Shown here piece after piece: positions 1 through 6,752 of a stretch of DNA of 7,863 nt. Numbering within the stretch: position 1 is the first letter of the stretch; each line of letters opens with the position of its first letter. The DNA comes from Campylobacterota bacterium. Lineage in GTDB: Bacteria > Campylobacterota > Campylobacteria > Campylobacterales > Sulfurimonadaceae. The notes beneath the pieces were generated by a model, which ran no database searches, was not told the origin of the DNA, and was given only the letters and a program-made list of their open reading frames with translations. The stretch is taken from the NCBI GenBank assembly GCA_013153755.1, contig JAADDU010000145.1, forward strand, positions 1 through 7,863, given 5' to 3'. The position numbers were made by a program, and so were the translations under genes.

Positions 1-526
1 TTGGAAGAAGTAGAGATATCTTTCTTATCTCTTTTGAAAATCCCATATCTAGCATTCTATCGGCTTCATCTACAACAAACATAGAGATACTTGATACTTT
101 TAAGCCATTTTCTATGTGTTCCATAAATCTACCCGGTGTAGCAATAACTATATCAACCCCTTTTTTTAAGATGCGTTGTTGAGATTCTATATCTTTACCA
201 CCAACAAGGATAGCACTATCTACATTCATATATTTTGCATAGTTTTGTATATCTTCATATATTTGTATAGATAGCTCCCGAGTAGGGGAGAGTATAACTA
301 CTGAGATATTTCTAGTTTCATCTGCAGTAATATTTCTTAGTTTTTGAAGTATAGGTAGAGCAAATGCTGCAGTCTTACCAGTTCCTGTTTGAGCAGTTGC
401 AAATATATCACTTTTAGCTAAGATAAGAGGTATAGCTCTTTTTTGTATGGTAGTTGGATGTTTATAATCCAACTCACCTATAGATTTTAAAAGTGGTTTT
501 ATTATTCCTAGTTTTTCAAATGACAT
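1..526 (-). CDS. DEAD-box ATP-dependent RNA helicase, RhlE-like (N-terminal part, cut by window edge)
   Basis: An ATP-dependent RNA helicase that would unwind short RNA duplexes in the cytoplasm during RNA decay or ribosome assembly. Translating the minus strand from the ATG at 526 gives 175 codons before the window edge, all within RecA-like domain 1. Visible motifs in order are the Q-motif (F3 and TTIQ with Q28), motif I AQTGTGKT (45-52), Ia PTREL (81-85), the GG pair (109-110), Ib TPGR (130-133) and the Walker B box VDEAD (152-156). Motif III and all of domain 2 lie outside, so the subfamily cannot be fixed. The opening MSFEKLGI and AQTGTGKT box resemble RhlE. The start is supported by AAAGAG five bases upstream. 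The gene follows the aminotransferase by 42 nt in the same direction and could be read from its transcript. Family certain; substrate unknown. Confidence 0.93.
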   Translation of the reverse strand, partial: MSFEKLGIIKPLLKSIGELDYKHPTTIQKRAIPLILAKSDIFATAQTGTGKTAAFALPILQKLRNITADETRNISVVILSPTRELSIQIYEDIQNYAKYMNVDSAILVGGKDIESQQRILKKGVDIVIATPGRFMEHIENGLKVSSISMFVVDEADRMLDMGFSKEIRKISLLLP

Positions 527-568
527 AATTACTCTTTAAGTTTTAGATAGCGAAGTTTAGCATAAAAA

Positions 569-1735
569 TTAGTTTATACCTTTTACAAACTTAGCTATTC
601 TAGCGATACCTTCACGGATAGTATCTATATCTGTTGCAAAACTCATTCTAAAATACCCTTCACTCCCAAAAGCAACACCTGGAACAACAGCAACAAGTTC
701 CTTTTCAAGCAAATCTGCTGCAAAAGTTAGAGAATCGTTTGTAACCTCTTTTATGTTTACAAACAGATAAAATGCACCATCAGGTTTTACAACACTAAGT
801 CCATCTATCTCGTTCATAAGTCTTAAAGCCTCATCACGACGCTCTATGAAAGCTTCTCTCATCATAGCTATATCTGCATCTGCACTTCCATCAAGTCCAG
901 CAATAGCTGCTTTTTGAGTTATAGTATTGATGTTTGATGTACTTTGAGATTGTAGTTTTTTAGTTGCTTTTACAAGCTCTGTATCAGCTGCTGCCATATA
1001 TCCAAATCTCCAGCCTGTCATAGCTACAGATTTACTAAGACCATTTATAGTTACTGTTCTTTCATACATATCTTGGCTAACTGATGCAACAGATGTAAAT
1101 TCACCTTCATAAGTTAGTTTTTCATACATCTCATCACTAGCTACTATGATATCTGTACCTTTTAGAACTTCACCAAGAGCTAAAAGTTCCTCTTTTGTGT
1201 AGATAGAACCCGTTGGATTTGATGGTGTTGTTAAGATAAGCATCTTAGTTTTTGGTGTTATAGCATCTTTAAGTTGTGTTGGTGTGATTTTAAATGATGT
1301 TGCATCTGAAGTTTGTATCTCTACAACTTTACCACCACAATACTTAACTAATTCAGGGTAAGTTACCCAGTACGGAGCAGGGATGATAACTTCAGCACCA
1401 TTTTCTATAGTAGTTGAAAAAAGGTTAAAAAGTGTATGTTTTGCACCATTGTTCGCTATGATTTGGTTTGGAGCATAAGTTAGGTTGTTATCTCTTTTTA
1501 GCTTCGTTGCTATAGCTTCTCTAAGTTCGATTATACCATCAACAGCAGTATATTTTGTAAAGCCCTCATCTATAGCTTTTATAGCAGCATCTTTTATAAC
1601 CTGAGGTGTATTAAAGTCAGGTTCACCAGCAGAAAAGCTTAGTATATCTTTACCTTGTGCTTTAAGCTCTTGTGCTTTTGTTGTAATGGCTATAGTGATA
1701 GATTCAGATAGTGTATTAACGCGATTTGTTAGCAT
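569..1735 (-). CDS. aspB: Aspartate aminotransferase, class I (subgroup Ib), PLP-dependent
   Basis: Transfers the amino group between aspartate and 2-oxoglutarate (giving oxaloacetate and glutamate) in the cytoplasm, using pyridoxal phosphate. The product is 388 aa, normal for the family. Visible residues are the PLP-binding lysine K235 in LSKSVAMTGWR, N173 in PSNPTG, D201 and Y204 in SDEMY, W123 in PYWVTYPE, R243, and R363 in FRMSF, which should hold the substrate alpha-carboxylate. K99 in the NNGAKHTLFNLF segment matches the lysine that subgroup Ib enzymes such as the Thermus one use for the distal carboxylate; some of these also accept prephenate. The open frame extends to a TTG at 1747, but that codon overlaps the GGAG ribosome binding site, so the ATG at 1735 is chosen. 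It lies 61 nt behind cysE and has a candidate promoter of its own. The symbol follows Campylobacter usage; aspC would be equivalent. Confidence 0.93.
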   Translation of the reverse strand: MLTNRVNTLSESITIAITTKAQELKAQGKDILSFSAGEPDFNTPQVIKDAAIKAIDEGFTKYTAVDGIIELREAIATKLKRDNNLTYAPNQIIANNGAKHTLFNLFSTTIENGAEVIIPAPYWVTYPELVKYCGGKVVEIQTSDATSFKITPTQLKDAITPKTKMLILTTPSNPTGSIYTKEELLALGEVLKGTDIIVASDEMYEKLTYEGEFTSVASVSQDMYERTVTINGLSKSVAMTGWRFGYMAAADTELVKATKKLQSQSTSNINTITQKAAIAGLDGSADADIAMMREAFIERRDEALRLMNEIDGLSVVKPDGAFYLFVNIKEVTNDSLTFAADLLEKELVAVVPGVAFGSEGYFRMSFATDIDTIREGIARIAKFVKGIN

Positions 1736-1741
1736 AAAAAT

Positions 1742-1745
1742 CTCC
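1742..1745 (-). promoter_or_regulatory. Ribosome binding site that sets the aminotransferase start
   Basis: GGAG on the minus strand is 6 nt before the ATG at 1735. The alternative TTG codon at 1745-1747 overlaps this site and would leave itself without one, so the ATG is the start. Confidence 0.8.
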
Positions 1746-1762
1746 AATAAAATATTGATGAT

Positions 1763-1768
1763 ATTATA
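1763..1768 (-). promoter_or_regulatory. Candidate -10 of a promoter for the aspartate aminotransferase
   Basis: A perfect TATAAT on the minus strand lies in the 61-nt gap between cysE and the aminotransferase. It would start transcription near 1756, about 20 nt before the ATG at 1735. Upstream there is only T-rich DNA and no clear -35, which is typical of this phylum, but chance TATAAT is also common in such AT-rich spacers. If real, the aminotransferase and helicase can be expressed separately from speA-cysE. Confidence 0.45.
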
Positions 1769-1796
1769 CTAAAATATATTTAAGTAAAACTATAAT

Positions 1797-2498
1797 TTAG
1801 TTTTTCATTGCTCTTATAAATGACTCATATATGTTTTCTAGTTGTAAATCTTGTTCTAAAAGTTCTTTGTTGTCTTCAACCAAGATATGCTCTAAAACAG
1901 CAACCCTTTTTAGTAAGTATTCAAACATCTCTTTATTTATATCTGGAAGCATGTTGTGCATTAGTGGGTCTTTACATCTTCCTTTTTCTATAACATGAGC
2001 TGGAATACCGATAGCAGTTGCGTTGTTGGGTACTTCTTTTACTACAACAGAGTTTGCACCTATTTTTGCATACTCACCTATGATTATATTTCCAAGAACT
2101 TTAGCACCAGCACCTATAACAGCACCTTTACGAATAGTAGGGTGTCTTTTTCCATGTATAAGAGATACTCCACCAAGAGTTACACCCTGATATATAAGTA
2201 CATCATCTTCTATGATAGTAGTTTGACCTATAACTACACCTGTCCCATGGTCTATGAAAACTCTTTTACCGATTTTAGCTGCTGGATGTATATCTATATG
2301 TGTAAAAATATGAGTTAAACCCATGATAATTCTAGCTAATCGTTTAAAGTTAGCACAGTAAAGTCTATGTGCAATTCTATACCATGCTATAGCCCAAACA
2401 CCAGAGTAATTAAATAAAAATTCTAGTTTTGAACTTAAGGCAGGGTCATTTTTGTAAGCATTTGAAAAGTCTTCTTTTATTTCAGAAAAAAGTCCCAT
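1797..2498 (-). CDS. cysE: Serine O-acetyltransferase
   Basis: Acetylates L-serine with acetyl-CoA to O-acetylserine, the first committed step of cysteine synthesis, in the cytoplasm. At 233 aa it is shorter than the 273-aa E. coli enzyme because the N-terminal helical region (about 1-65) is reduced, a common form outside enterics. Residues about 68-170 are a left-handed beta-helix of hexapeptide repeats: IDIHPAAKIG (68-77), FIDHGTGVVIG (81-91), QGVTLGG (104-110), KRHP (117-120), then IGAGAKVLG and GIPA. D69 and H84 match the catalytic Asp143/His158 pair of E. coli. The last 55 or so residues look helical and acidic, unlike the short flexible tail by which E. coli CysE binds CysK, so cysteine synthase docking cannot be assumed. 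Its ribosome binding site overlaps the speA stop codon, which suggests translational coupling. Confidence 0.95.
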   Translation of the reverse strand: MGLFSEIKEDFSNAYKNDPALSSKLEFLFNYSGVWAIAWYRIAHRLYCANFKRLARIIMGLTHIFTHIDIHPAAKIGKRVFIDHGTGVVIGQTTIIEDDVLIYQGVTLGGVSLIHGKRHPTIRKGAVIGAGAKVLGNIIIGEYAKIGANSVVVKEVPNNATAIGIPAHVIEKGRCKDPLMHNMLPDINKEMFEYLLKRVAVLEHILVEDNKELLEQDLQLENIYESFIRAMKN

Positions 2499-2503
2499 TT
2501 TTA

Positions 2504-2508
2504 CCTCT
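2504..2508 (-). promoter_or_regulatory. cysE ribosome binding site overlapping the speA stop
   Basis: AGAGG on the minus strand shares two bases with the speA TAG stop (2507-2509) and lies 5 nt before the cysE ATG. Ribosomes finishing speA would reach the cysE start directly, so the two are probably translationally coupled. Confidence 0.75.
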
Positions 2509-4336
2509 AGTTTGTTGTTCTTAGATAACCATTTTGCTCTACAAAGGTTTCAAGTTTTGCAAGTGTATCATTTTTTTCTTTTGCTGTTATAAAATTACTA
2601 CTAATCAAATCTGATTTAAGTTTATTTAATATTCGATTTTTATCATAACCTATTGCATCTAGTATATCTAAGATATTTTTTGATTCTACTTCGTTGATAA
2701 TTTTATAAAAATCATCATCTATCTCTATGGTGTACTCATTTGGATGAGTAAAAAGATTATGGTTCATTCCTAAAGTCTCTTGATATGCACCAACATTAAA
2801 AAAGCCTAAAAAATAATCTTCTTCATTTAAATTTATATCATGTAAATATAATGGCTTTTCAGGATTAAATCCTATCTCTCCATCACTATCACAAGTTATA
2901 TCCCATAGTGATGCAGAACGCAGTGGGATTGAGTTTAAATGATGTATAGGCATAACAGGAAAATGTTGCCCAAGCCCCCAGTAGTCTGGTAAAGATTGAA
3001 ATATAGATGCATTTATAAGGTATCTCTCTTGAAGTCTAACTTGAAGTTGCTCTAACTCGTTTGTTTTATAATCTCTTGTTAGATATAGAGCTTTTTTTAT
3101 GATGTTATGTACAAGTATTTCAGCATTTGAACGGTCTTGAAGGTCTATATATCCTAAATCAAAAAGTGTAAATAAAGATTCTATATGATCCAGTGCATCA
3201 TGTAAATATTCTATAGCATTTTTGTTATTTAAAAGTTTATTTAATTCCCTTAACTCATCTATAAGTGGTGGATTATCTTTTTTAAAACTTAGGAGTTTTT
3301 CTTGATAATCTTGTGTAAAAAGCTCTAAAACAGGTGTGATTAATATAGCATGAGATGCAGCTATAAATCTTCCAGATTCTGTAAATATATCAGGATGTTG
3401 TACCCCTTTTGCATTCATAATCTCACCGAGTAAAAACACGACACTACTAGAAAATTCTTCTATAGAGTAGTTGTGTGATAGTGCATGATTATGCTGATCG
3501 TATTCAACTGCTAAACCCCCACCAATATTTATGCTACTAAGTGATGAAGCCCCCATTTTTTTAAGTTCAGCATAGATGTTTCCAGCTTCTCTAAGAGCTT
3601 TCTTTAGAGGTGCAATGTCTTGCATCTGTGAGCCAATATGAAAATGTATCATTGTTAGTTGATTTAAGAGTTCTGATTCTTTTAGTATTGATATAGCTTC
3701 TATGATTTCAGTAGATGTTAGTCCAAATTTAGCATCCATACCACCACTCTTCGCCCAGATTCCACTACCTCCTGAATGCAATCTAACTCTTATCCCAATC
3801 TTTGGAAGTTTTAGTTTTGATTCTAAGGCTATCTCTATGATATTTTTTAATTCTCCCAACCCTTCTATAGTTAAAGTTATGTTGTGATTGCTTTGAGATG
3901 CAATAAAACCTAAAGTAATCATCTCTTTATCTTTAAAGCCATTTACAGTTATATGTGCATTTTTTGGAGTCATACTCATAGCTAAGATAAGTTCAGCTTT
4001 ACTACCAGCTTCAAGTCCGTAGTTAAACTCTTTACCTTGTGAAGTTATTGCATCTACTGCAAATGGAAACTGATTTACTTTAAGTGGAAAAACTGCATTG
4101 AAACTTCCATTATAGTTATTCTCTTTTATAGATTTATCAAAGTACAAATAAAGACTTTTTATCTGTTTTTTAATGAGATGTGGAAACCTAAGTAAGATAG
4201 GACCTTTAACACCTTTAGTACGAATCTGATTTACTATTTCTATGATGGATGGCATACTTTTATAGTTTAGTTTAACCTCTCCATTTTCAATGATAAAATT
4301 TTTGTTAGACCATATATCAAGACCAAAGTTTTTCAT
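2507..4336 (-). CDS. speA: Biosynthetic arginine decarboxylase
   Basis: Decarboxylates L-arginine to agmatine, the entry to putrescine and spermidine synthesis by the agmatine route. It is a fold-type III PLP enzyme of 609 aa from the ATG at 4336 (E. coli SpeA is 658). In this numbering the PLP-binding lysine is K86 in FPLKVNQ, followed by GLEAGSKAEL (107-116), HFHIGSQ (231-237), the phosphate-binding glycines GGGLAVEYD (271-279), TESGR (318-322), the catalytic-cysteine segment CDSDGEIG (481-488) and GAYQETL (515-521). The frame stays open up to a TTG at 4390, but the 18 extra residues are lysine- and asparagine-rich, TTG has no ribosome binding site, and it forms the -35 of a good promoter. 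From the ATG the protein opens KNFGLDIW, matching the YGINVW region near the start of homologues. AAGG lies 11 nt before this ATG. It leads a set with cysE and the aminotransferase. Confidence 0.94.
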   Translation of the reverse strand: MKNFGLDIWSNKNFIIENGEVKLNYKSMPSIIEIVNQIRTKGVKGPILLRFPHLIKKQIKSLYLYFDKSIKENNYNGSFNAVFPLKVNQFPFAVDAITSQGKEFNYGLEAGSKAELILAMSMTPKNAHITVNGFKDKEMITLGFIASQSNHNITLTIEGLGELKNIIEIALESKLKLPKIGIRVRLHSGGSGIWAKSGGMDAKFGLTSTEIIEAISILKESELLNQLTMIHFHIGSQMQDIAPLKKALREAGNIYAELKKMGASSLSSINIGGGLAVEYDQHNHALSHNYSIEEFSSSVVFLLGEIMNAKGVQHPDIFTESGRFIAASHAILITPVLELFTQDYQEKLLSFKKDNPPLIDELRELNKLLNNKNAIEYLHDALDHIESLFTLFDLGYIDLQDRSNAEILVHNIIKKALYLTRDYKTNELEQLQVRLQERYLINASIFQSLPDYWGLGQHFPVMPIHHLNSIPLRSASLWDITCDSDGEIGFNPEKPLYLHDINLNEEDYFLGFFNVGAYQETLGMNHNLFTHPNEYTIEIDDDFYKIINEVESKNILDILDAIGYDKNRILNKLKSDLISSNFITAKEKNDTLAKLETFVEQNGYLRTTN

Positions 4337-4361
4337 CTTATGTTGAGCCTTTTTTTCTAAG

Positions 4362-4390
4362 ATAGTATTATTTTTTTGTGATAAAGTCAA
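4362..4390 (-). promoter_or_regulatory. Candidate sigma-70 promoter of speA
   Basis: On the minus strand TTGACT (4385-4390, five of six to the -35 consensus) is followed by 17 bases and TACTAT (4362-4367, four of six to the -10 consensus). Transcription would start near 4355, leaving a leader of about 19 nt that includes AAGG at 4348-4351 before the speA ATG at 4336. The TTG that begins the longest speA frame is the first half of this -35. Pattern seen in sequence; activity inferred. Confidence 0.6.
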
Positions 4391-4406
4391 ATAAAATTAA
4401 TTTTGT

Positions 4407-4414
4407 GGTATCAT
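4407..4414 (+). promoter_or_regulatory. Candidate promoter of motA-motB-fliP (extended -10)
   Basis: GTATCAT preceded by TG gives TG-G-TATCAT, an extended -10 with hexamer at 4409-4414. The expected start is near 4421, about 24 nt before the motA ATG. There is no good -35: with a 17-base spacer it would fall on 4386-4391, on top of the speA -35. Weak -35 boxes with AT-rich upstream DNA are usual in Campylobacterota. I looked for sigma-54 (GG-N10-GC) and sigma-28 patterns here and found none. Confidence 0.5.
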
Positions 4415-4444
4415 AAATCAATATTTTGTTTTTAAGGTATTTTA

Positions 4445-5209
4445 ATGGATTTAGGTACGGTTATTGGTATAGTCCTTATTATGGCTCTTTTACTAGGTGC
4501 TATGGCAATGGGTGTTGGTGTTGGTGCATATATAGATATCCCATCTGTTCTTATTGTTGTTGGTGGTAGTATAGGTGCATTGATGGTTTCATTTAAACCT
4601 GCGCAGATGAAAGCATTTACAAAAGTTTTTATGATAGCCATAAAACCACCTGTTGAAGATGAAGTTGAACTTATTAAAAAGCTTGTTGATTTTGCAACAA
4701 AAGCTAGAAAAGATGGTATCTTAGCCTTAGAGTCAGAGGTAAATGATGAACCAAATCAATTTTTAAAAAAAGGTCTTTCTATGGCGATAGATGGTAGTGA
4801 GCCTGATACTATCCGTGAGCTTTTAGAGATAGATATGGAACAAACTAGTTCTCGTCATAAAATACATGGTGAGATTTTTAACCAATGGGCAGGACTTGCA
4901 GGGGCTATGGGTATGGTTGGTACACTTATAGGACTTGTTGCGATGCTTTTAAATATGGCAGACCCTTCGGCTATTGGTCCATCTATGGCAGTTGCACTAC
5001 TTACAACTATGTATGGTGCTATTATCGGTAATGTTTTTGGTACTCCTATTTATAATATTTTGGGAATTAGAAATGATGAAGAAACCATCATAAAAGAGAT
5101 GATACTCTCAGGTATCATGTCTATCCAGTCAGGAGATGCTCCAAGAGTTTTAGAAGCTAAACTTTTAGCATATCTAGCTCCTAAAGACCGTGTAAGTCAA
5201 TTTGATTAA
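4445..5209 (+). CDS. motA: Flagellar motor stator protein MotA (PomA-like)
   Basis: Inner-membrane stator subunit; five copies surround a MotB dimer, and ion flow through the complex drives flagellar rotation. The 254-aa product has four apparent membrane segments at about 4-26, 32-50, 149-170 and 180-203, with the long cytoplasmic loop between the second and third. The loop carries ARKDGILALE (87-96), the region whose charged residues contact FliG in the rotor. The third and fourth segments hold AMGMVGTLIGLVAMLLNM (154-171), P174 and AIGPSMAVALLTTMYG (176-191), the ion-channel wall. Length and sequence follow Vibrio PomA closely, including threonines at 160, 187 and 188 where PomA has sodium-linked threonines. 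AAGG sits 7 nt before the ATG. The gene starts the rightward set, 11 nt before motB, opposite speA. Stator role certain; coupling ion inferred. Confidence 0.95.
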   Translation: MDLGTVIGIVLIMALLLGAMAMGVGVGAYIDIPSVLIVVGGSIGALMVSFKPAQMKAFTKVFMIAIKPPVEDEVELIKKLVDFATKARKDGILALESEVNDEPNQFLKKGLSMAIDGSEPDTIRELLEIDMEQTSSRHKIHGEIFNQWAGLAGAMGMVGTLIGLVAMLLNMADPSAIGPSMAVALLTTMYGAIIGNVFGTPIYNILGIRNDEETIIKEMILSGIMSIQSGDAPRVLEAKLLAYLAPKDRVSQFD

Positions 5210-5220
5210 AAGTAGAAAAG

Positions 5221-5997
5221 ATGGCTAAGAAAAAATGTCCAGAATGTGAACAGTGTCTCCCCGCTTGGTTAGCAGCATTTGGGGATTTGATGTCCCTTCT
5301 TTTATGTTTTTTCGTTCTTTTATTATCTATGTCAAGTATGGACGCTAAAAAGATTTCAGAAGCTATAGGTTCACTCTCTGGTGCCATGAGTGTTTTAGAA
5401 GGTGGTACAAAAACTGAAATCTCTAAGATGCGTATGCAACAATCAACCCCTATAGACTCAAATGATGAAAGTGCAGAAGCAGTAAATAAAGTAGCTCAAG
5501 CCGTTATAGATGCAAATGAGATGATGGAAAAAGGTCATGGTCCAGCTATCTCTGTAGAAGAAGCAGAAGAGGGGTTTGTTATAAAACTTCCAGCTTCTTT
5601 ACTTTTTAAGTCAGGAAGTGCAACTATTAACAATGATGATGCACTTTTATTTTTAAAAAGAGTTGCTTTAATCATAGAAGAGTTACCTAAAAATCTTCAA
5701 ATAAGTGTCCAAGGTCATACCGATAATCAAGGACCAGGTAAAAATAGTATATTTAAAGATAATTGGGAGCTCTCTAGTGCTAGAGCTATCTCTGTTCTAC
5801 AAGAGCTCATTCTAGATGGTGTTGATCCTAAACGTATCAGTGCTGCTGGTTTTGCAGAGTATAAACCTTTAGCTACAAATGCAACAAAAACAGGTCGTGA
5901 AAAAAACCGTAGAGTTGAAATTCACTTCTTTGGTGGTAAATCAGATGATGCAGCAAAAGTAAAAAGTAATATTTTAGATAAGGCAACTAAAAAATAA
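5221..5997 (+). CDS. motB: Flagellar motor stator protein MotB (PomB-like), OmpA-type peptidoglycan anchor
   Basis: Partner of MotA in the stator: one membrane segment carrying the ion-binding aspartate, plus a periplasmic domain that anchors the complex to peptidoglycan. The 258-aa product has a short cytoplasmic tail with cysteines C6, C9 and C12, then a membrane segment at about 17-36 in which D22 of AFGDLMSLL is the ion-binding residue and C29 aligns with a PomB cysteine. Residues about 40-60 should be the plug, and about 60-115 form a polar linker. The OmpA-like domain spans about 118-238, with GHTDN (165-169), NWELSSARA (181-189) and GREKNRRVEI (225-234). The ATG follows the motA stop by 11 nt with only a weak purine-rich site, so translation may be coupled to motA. 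The TAA overlaps the fliP ATG by one base. Confidence 0.95.
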   Translation: MAKKKCPECEQCLPAWLAAFGDLMSLLLCFFVLLLSMSSMDAKKISEAIGSLSGAMSVLEGGTKTEISKMRMQQSTPIDSNDESAEAVNKVAQAVIDANEMMEKGHGPAISVEEAEEGFVIKLPASLLFKSGSATINNDDALLFLKRVALIIEELPKNLQISVQGHTDNQGPGKNSIFKDNWELSSARAISVLQELILDGVDPKRISAAGFAEYKPLATNATKTGREKNRRVEIHFFGGKSDDAAKVKSNILDKATKK

Positions 5998-6731
5998 TGT
6001 TAAGATTATTTGTCTTGTTTTTAGCATTTTTTTCCATTTTAGATGCAGAGACTATAACTATACCAACTATGAATTTTGAGCTTTCAGCTCCAGATACTCC
6101 AGAGCAACTTGTAAGTTCATTAAATGTTTTAGTTGGTTTAACACTTCTTTTCTTAGCTCCAAGCATGGTGCTTGTTATGACAACTTTTACTCGCTTTGTC
6201 ATAGTATTTGGTTTTTTGCGTCAAGCCATGGGAACACAACAAGTTCCACCAACACAACTTTTAGTAATGTTAGCGATGATACTTACTTTTTTTGTGATGG
6301 AACCAGTTGGGCAAAAAGCTTATGATAATGGTATAAAGCCTTATGTAGAAAAAAAAATAGGCTACGAAGAAGCATTTGATAAAACAGCATTACCATTTAA
6401 AAATTTTATGATTAGAAATACAAGAGAAAAAGACTTAGCATTGTTCTTTAGGATAAGAAAGATGCAAAACCCACAAAGTGTGGCAGATGTTCCTTTGTCT
6501 GTTATCATCCCATCATTTGTTATAAGTGAATTGAAAACTGCTTTTGAGATAGGTTTTTTACTATTTTTACCGTTTTTAGTTATAGATATGGTTGTAGCAT
6601 CTATCTTGATGTCTATGGGTATGATGATGTTACCACCTGTTATGATTTCATTACCATTTAAGATACTTGTTTTTATTCTTATAGATGGTTGGAATTTGCT
6701 TATAGGTAACCTTATAGCAACTATAAAATAA
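5997..6731 (+). CDS. fliP: Flagellar type III secretion export-gate protein FliP
   Basis: Core inner-membrane subunit of the flagellar export gate; in the family five FliP, four FliQ and one FliR form the pore for rod, hook and filament proteins. The 244-aa product matches the usual length (245 in Salmonella). Residues 1-17 look like a cleavable signal peptide ending LDA, as expected for FliP. Later membrane segments lie at about 43-63, 86-104, 183-206 and 215-240. The family signature region PSMVLVMTTFTRF (55-67) with RQAMGTQQVPP (75-85) is intact. MMMLPP (209-214) contains the three-methionine stretch that forms the gate's gasket in Salmonella. The ATG overlaps the motB stop as TAATG, and the nearest purine-rich site (AAGG) is 14 nt away, so expression likely depends on motB translation. 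fliQ and fliR are not in this window. Confidence 0.96.
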   Translation: MLRLFVLFLAFFSILDAETITIPTMNFELSAPDTPEQLVSSLNVLVGLTLLFLAPSMVLVMTTFTRFVIVFGFLRQAMGTQQVPPTQLLVMLAMILTFFVMEPVGQKAYDNGIKPYVEKKIGYEEAFDKTALPFKNFMIRNTREKDLALFFRIRKMQNPQSVADVPLSVIIPSFVISELKTAFEIGFLLFLPFLVIDMVVASILMSMGMMMLPPVMISLPFKILVFILIDGWNLLIGNLIATIK

Positions 6732-6741
6732 TTAAGAGAGT

Positions 6742-6745
6742 AGGG
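6742..6745 (+). promoter_or_regulatory. Ribosome binding site supporting the TTG start of trmA
   Basis: AGGG is 7 nt before TTG at 6753. The in-frame TAG at 6741-6743 rules out an upstream start, and a downstream start at codon 71 would lose conserved TrmA sequence, so this site and TTG define the start. Confidence 0.7.
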
Positions 6746-6752
6746 TATAAAT

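Noticed and set aside
527..568. Terminator or promoter between the aminotransferase and the helicase
   Set aside because: I could find no stable hairpin followed by a T run and only a poor -10 (TATGCT); the 42-nt gap is best left as plain operon spacing.
1995..2318. Plus-strand open frame of 107 codons inside cysE
   Set aside because: Antisense to a conserved gene; the translation is rich in Y, S, T and C with no domain and no ribosome binding site.
3702..3887. Plus-strand open frame inside speA
   Set aside because: Antisense shadow of conserved SpeA sequence with no initiation signal or recognisable domain.
4350..4377. Two seven-base T runs near the speA start as phase-variation tracts
   Set aside because: Short A/T runs are common at this base composition; phase variation in this phylum mostly uses longer G/C tracts, and one run lies upstream of the preferred start.
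4432..4641. Minus-strand open frame opposite the start of motA
   Set aside because: Low-complexity I/P/T-rich product that arises from the MotA hydrophobic codons read backwards.
5181..5387. Minus-strand open frame across the motA-motB junction
   Set aside because: Antisense to two well supported genes; no family resemblance.
5987..6202. Minus-strand open frame opposite the start of fliP
   Set aside because: Antisense to the FliP signal peptide and first membrane segment; no support of its own.
6746..6751. TATAAA before trmA as a promoter
   Set aside because: It directly abuts the TTG start and ribosome binding site, so a transcript from it would begin inside the gene.
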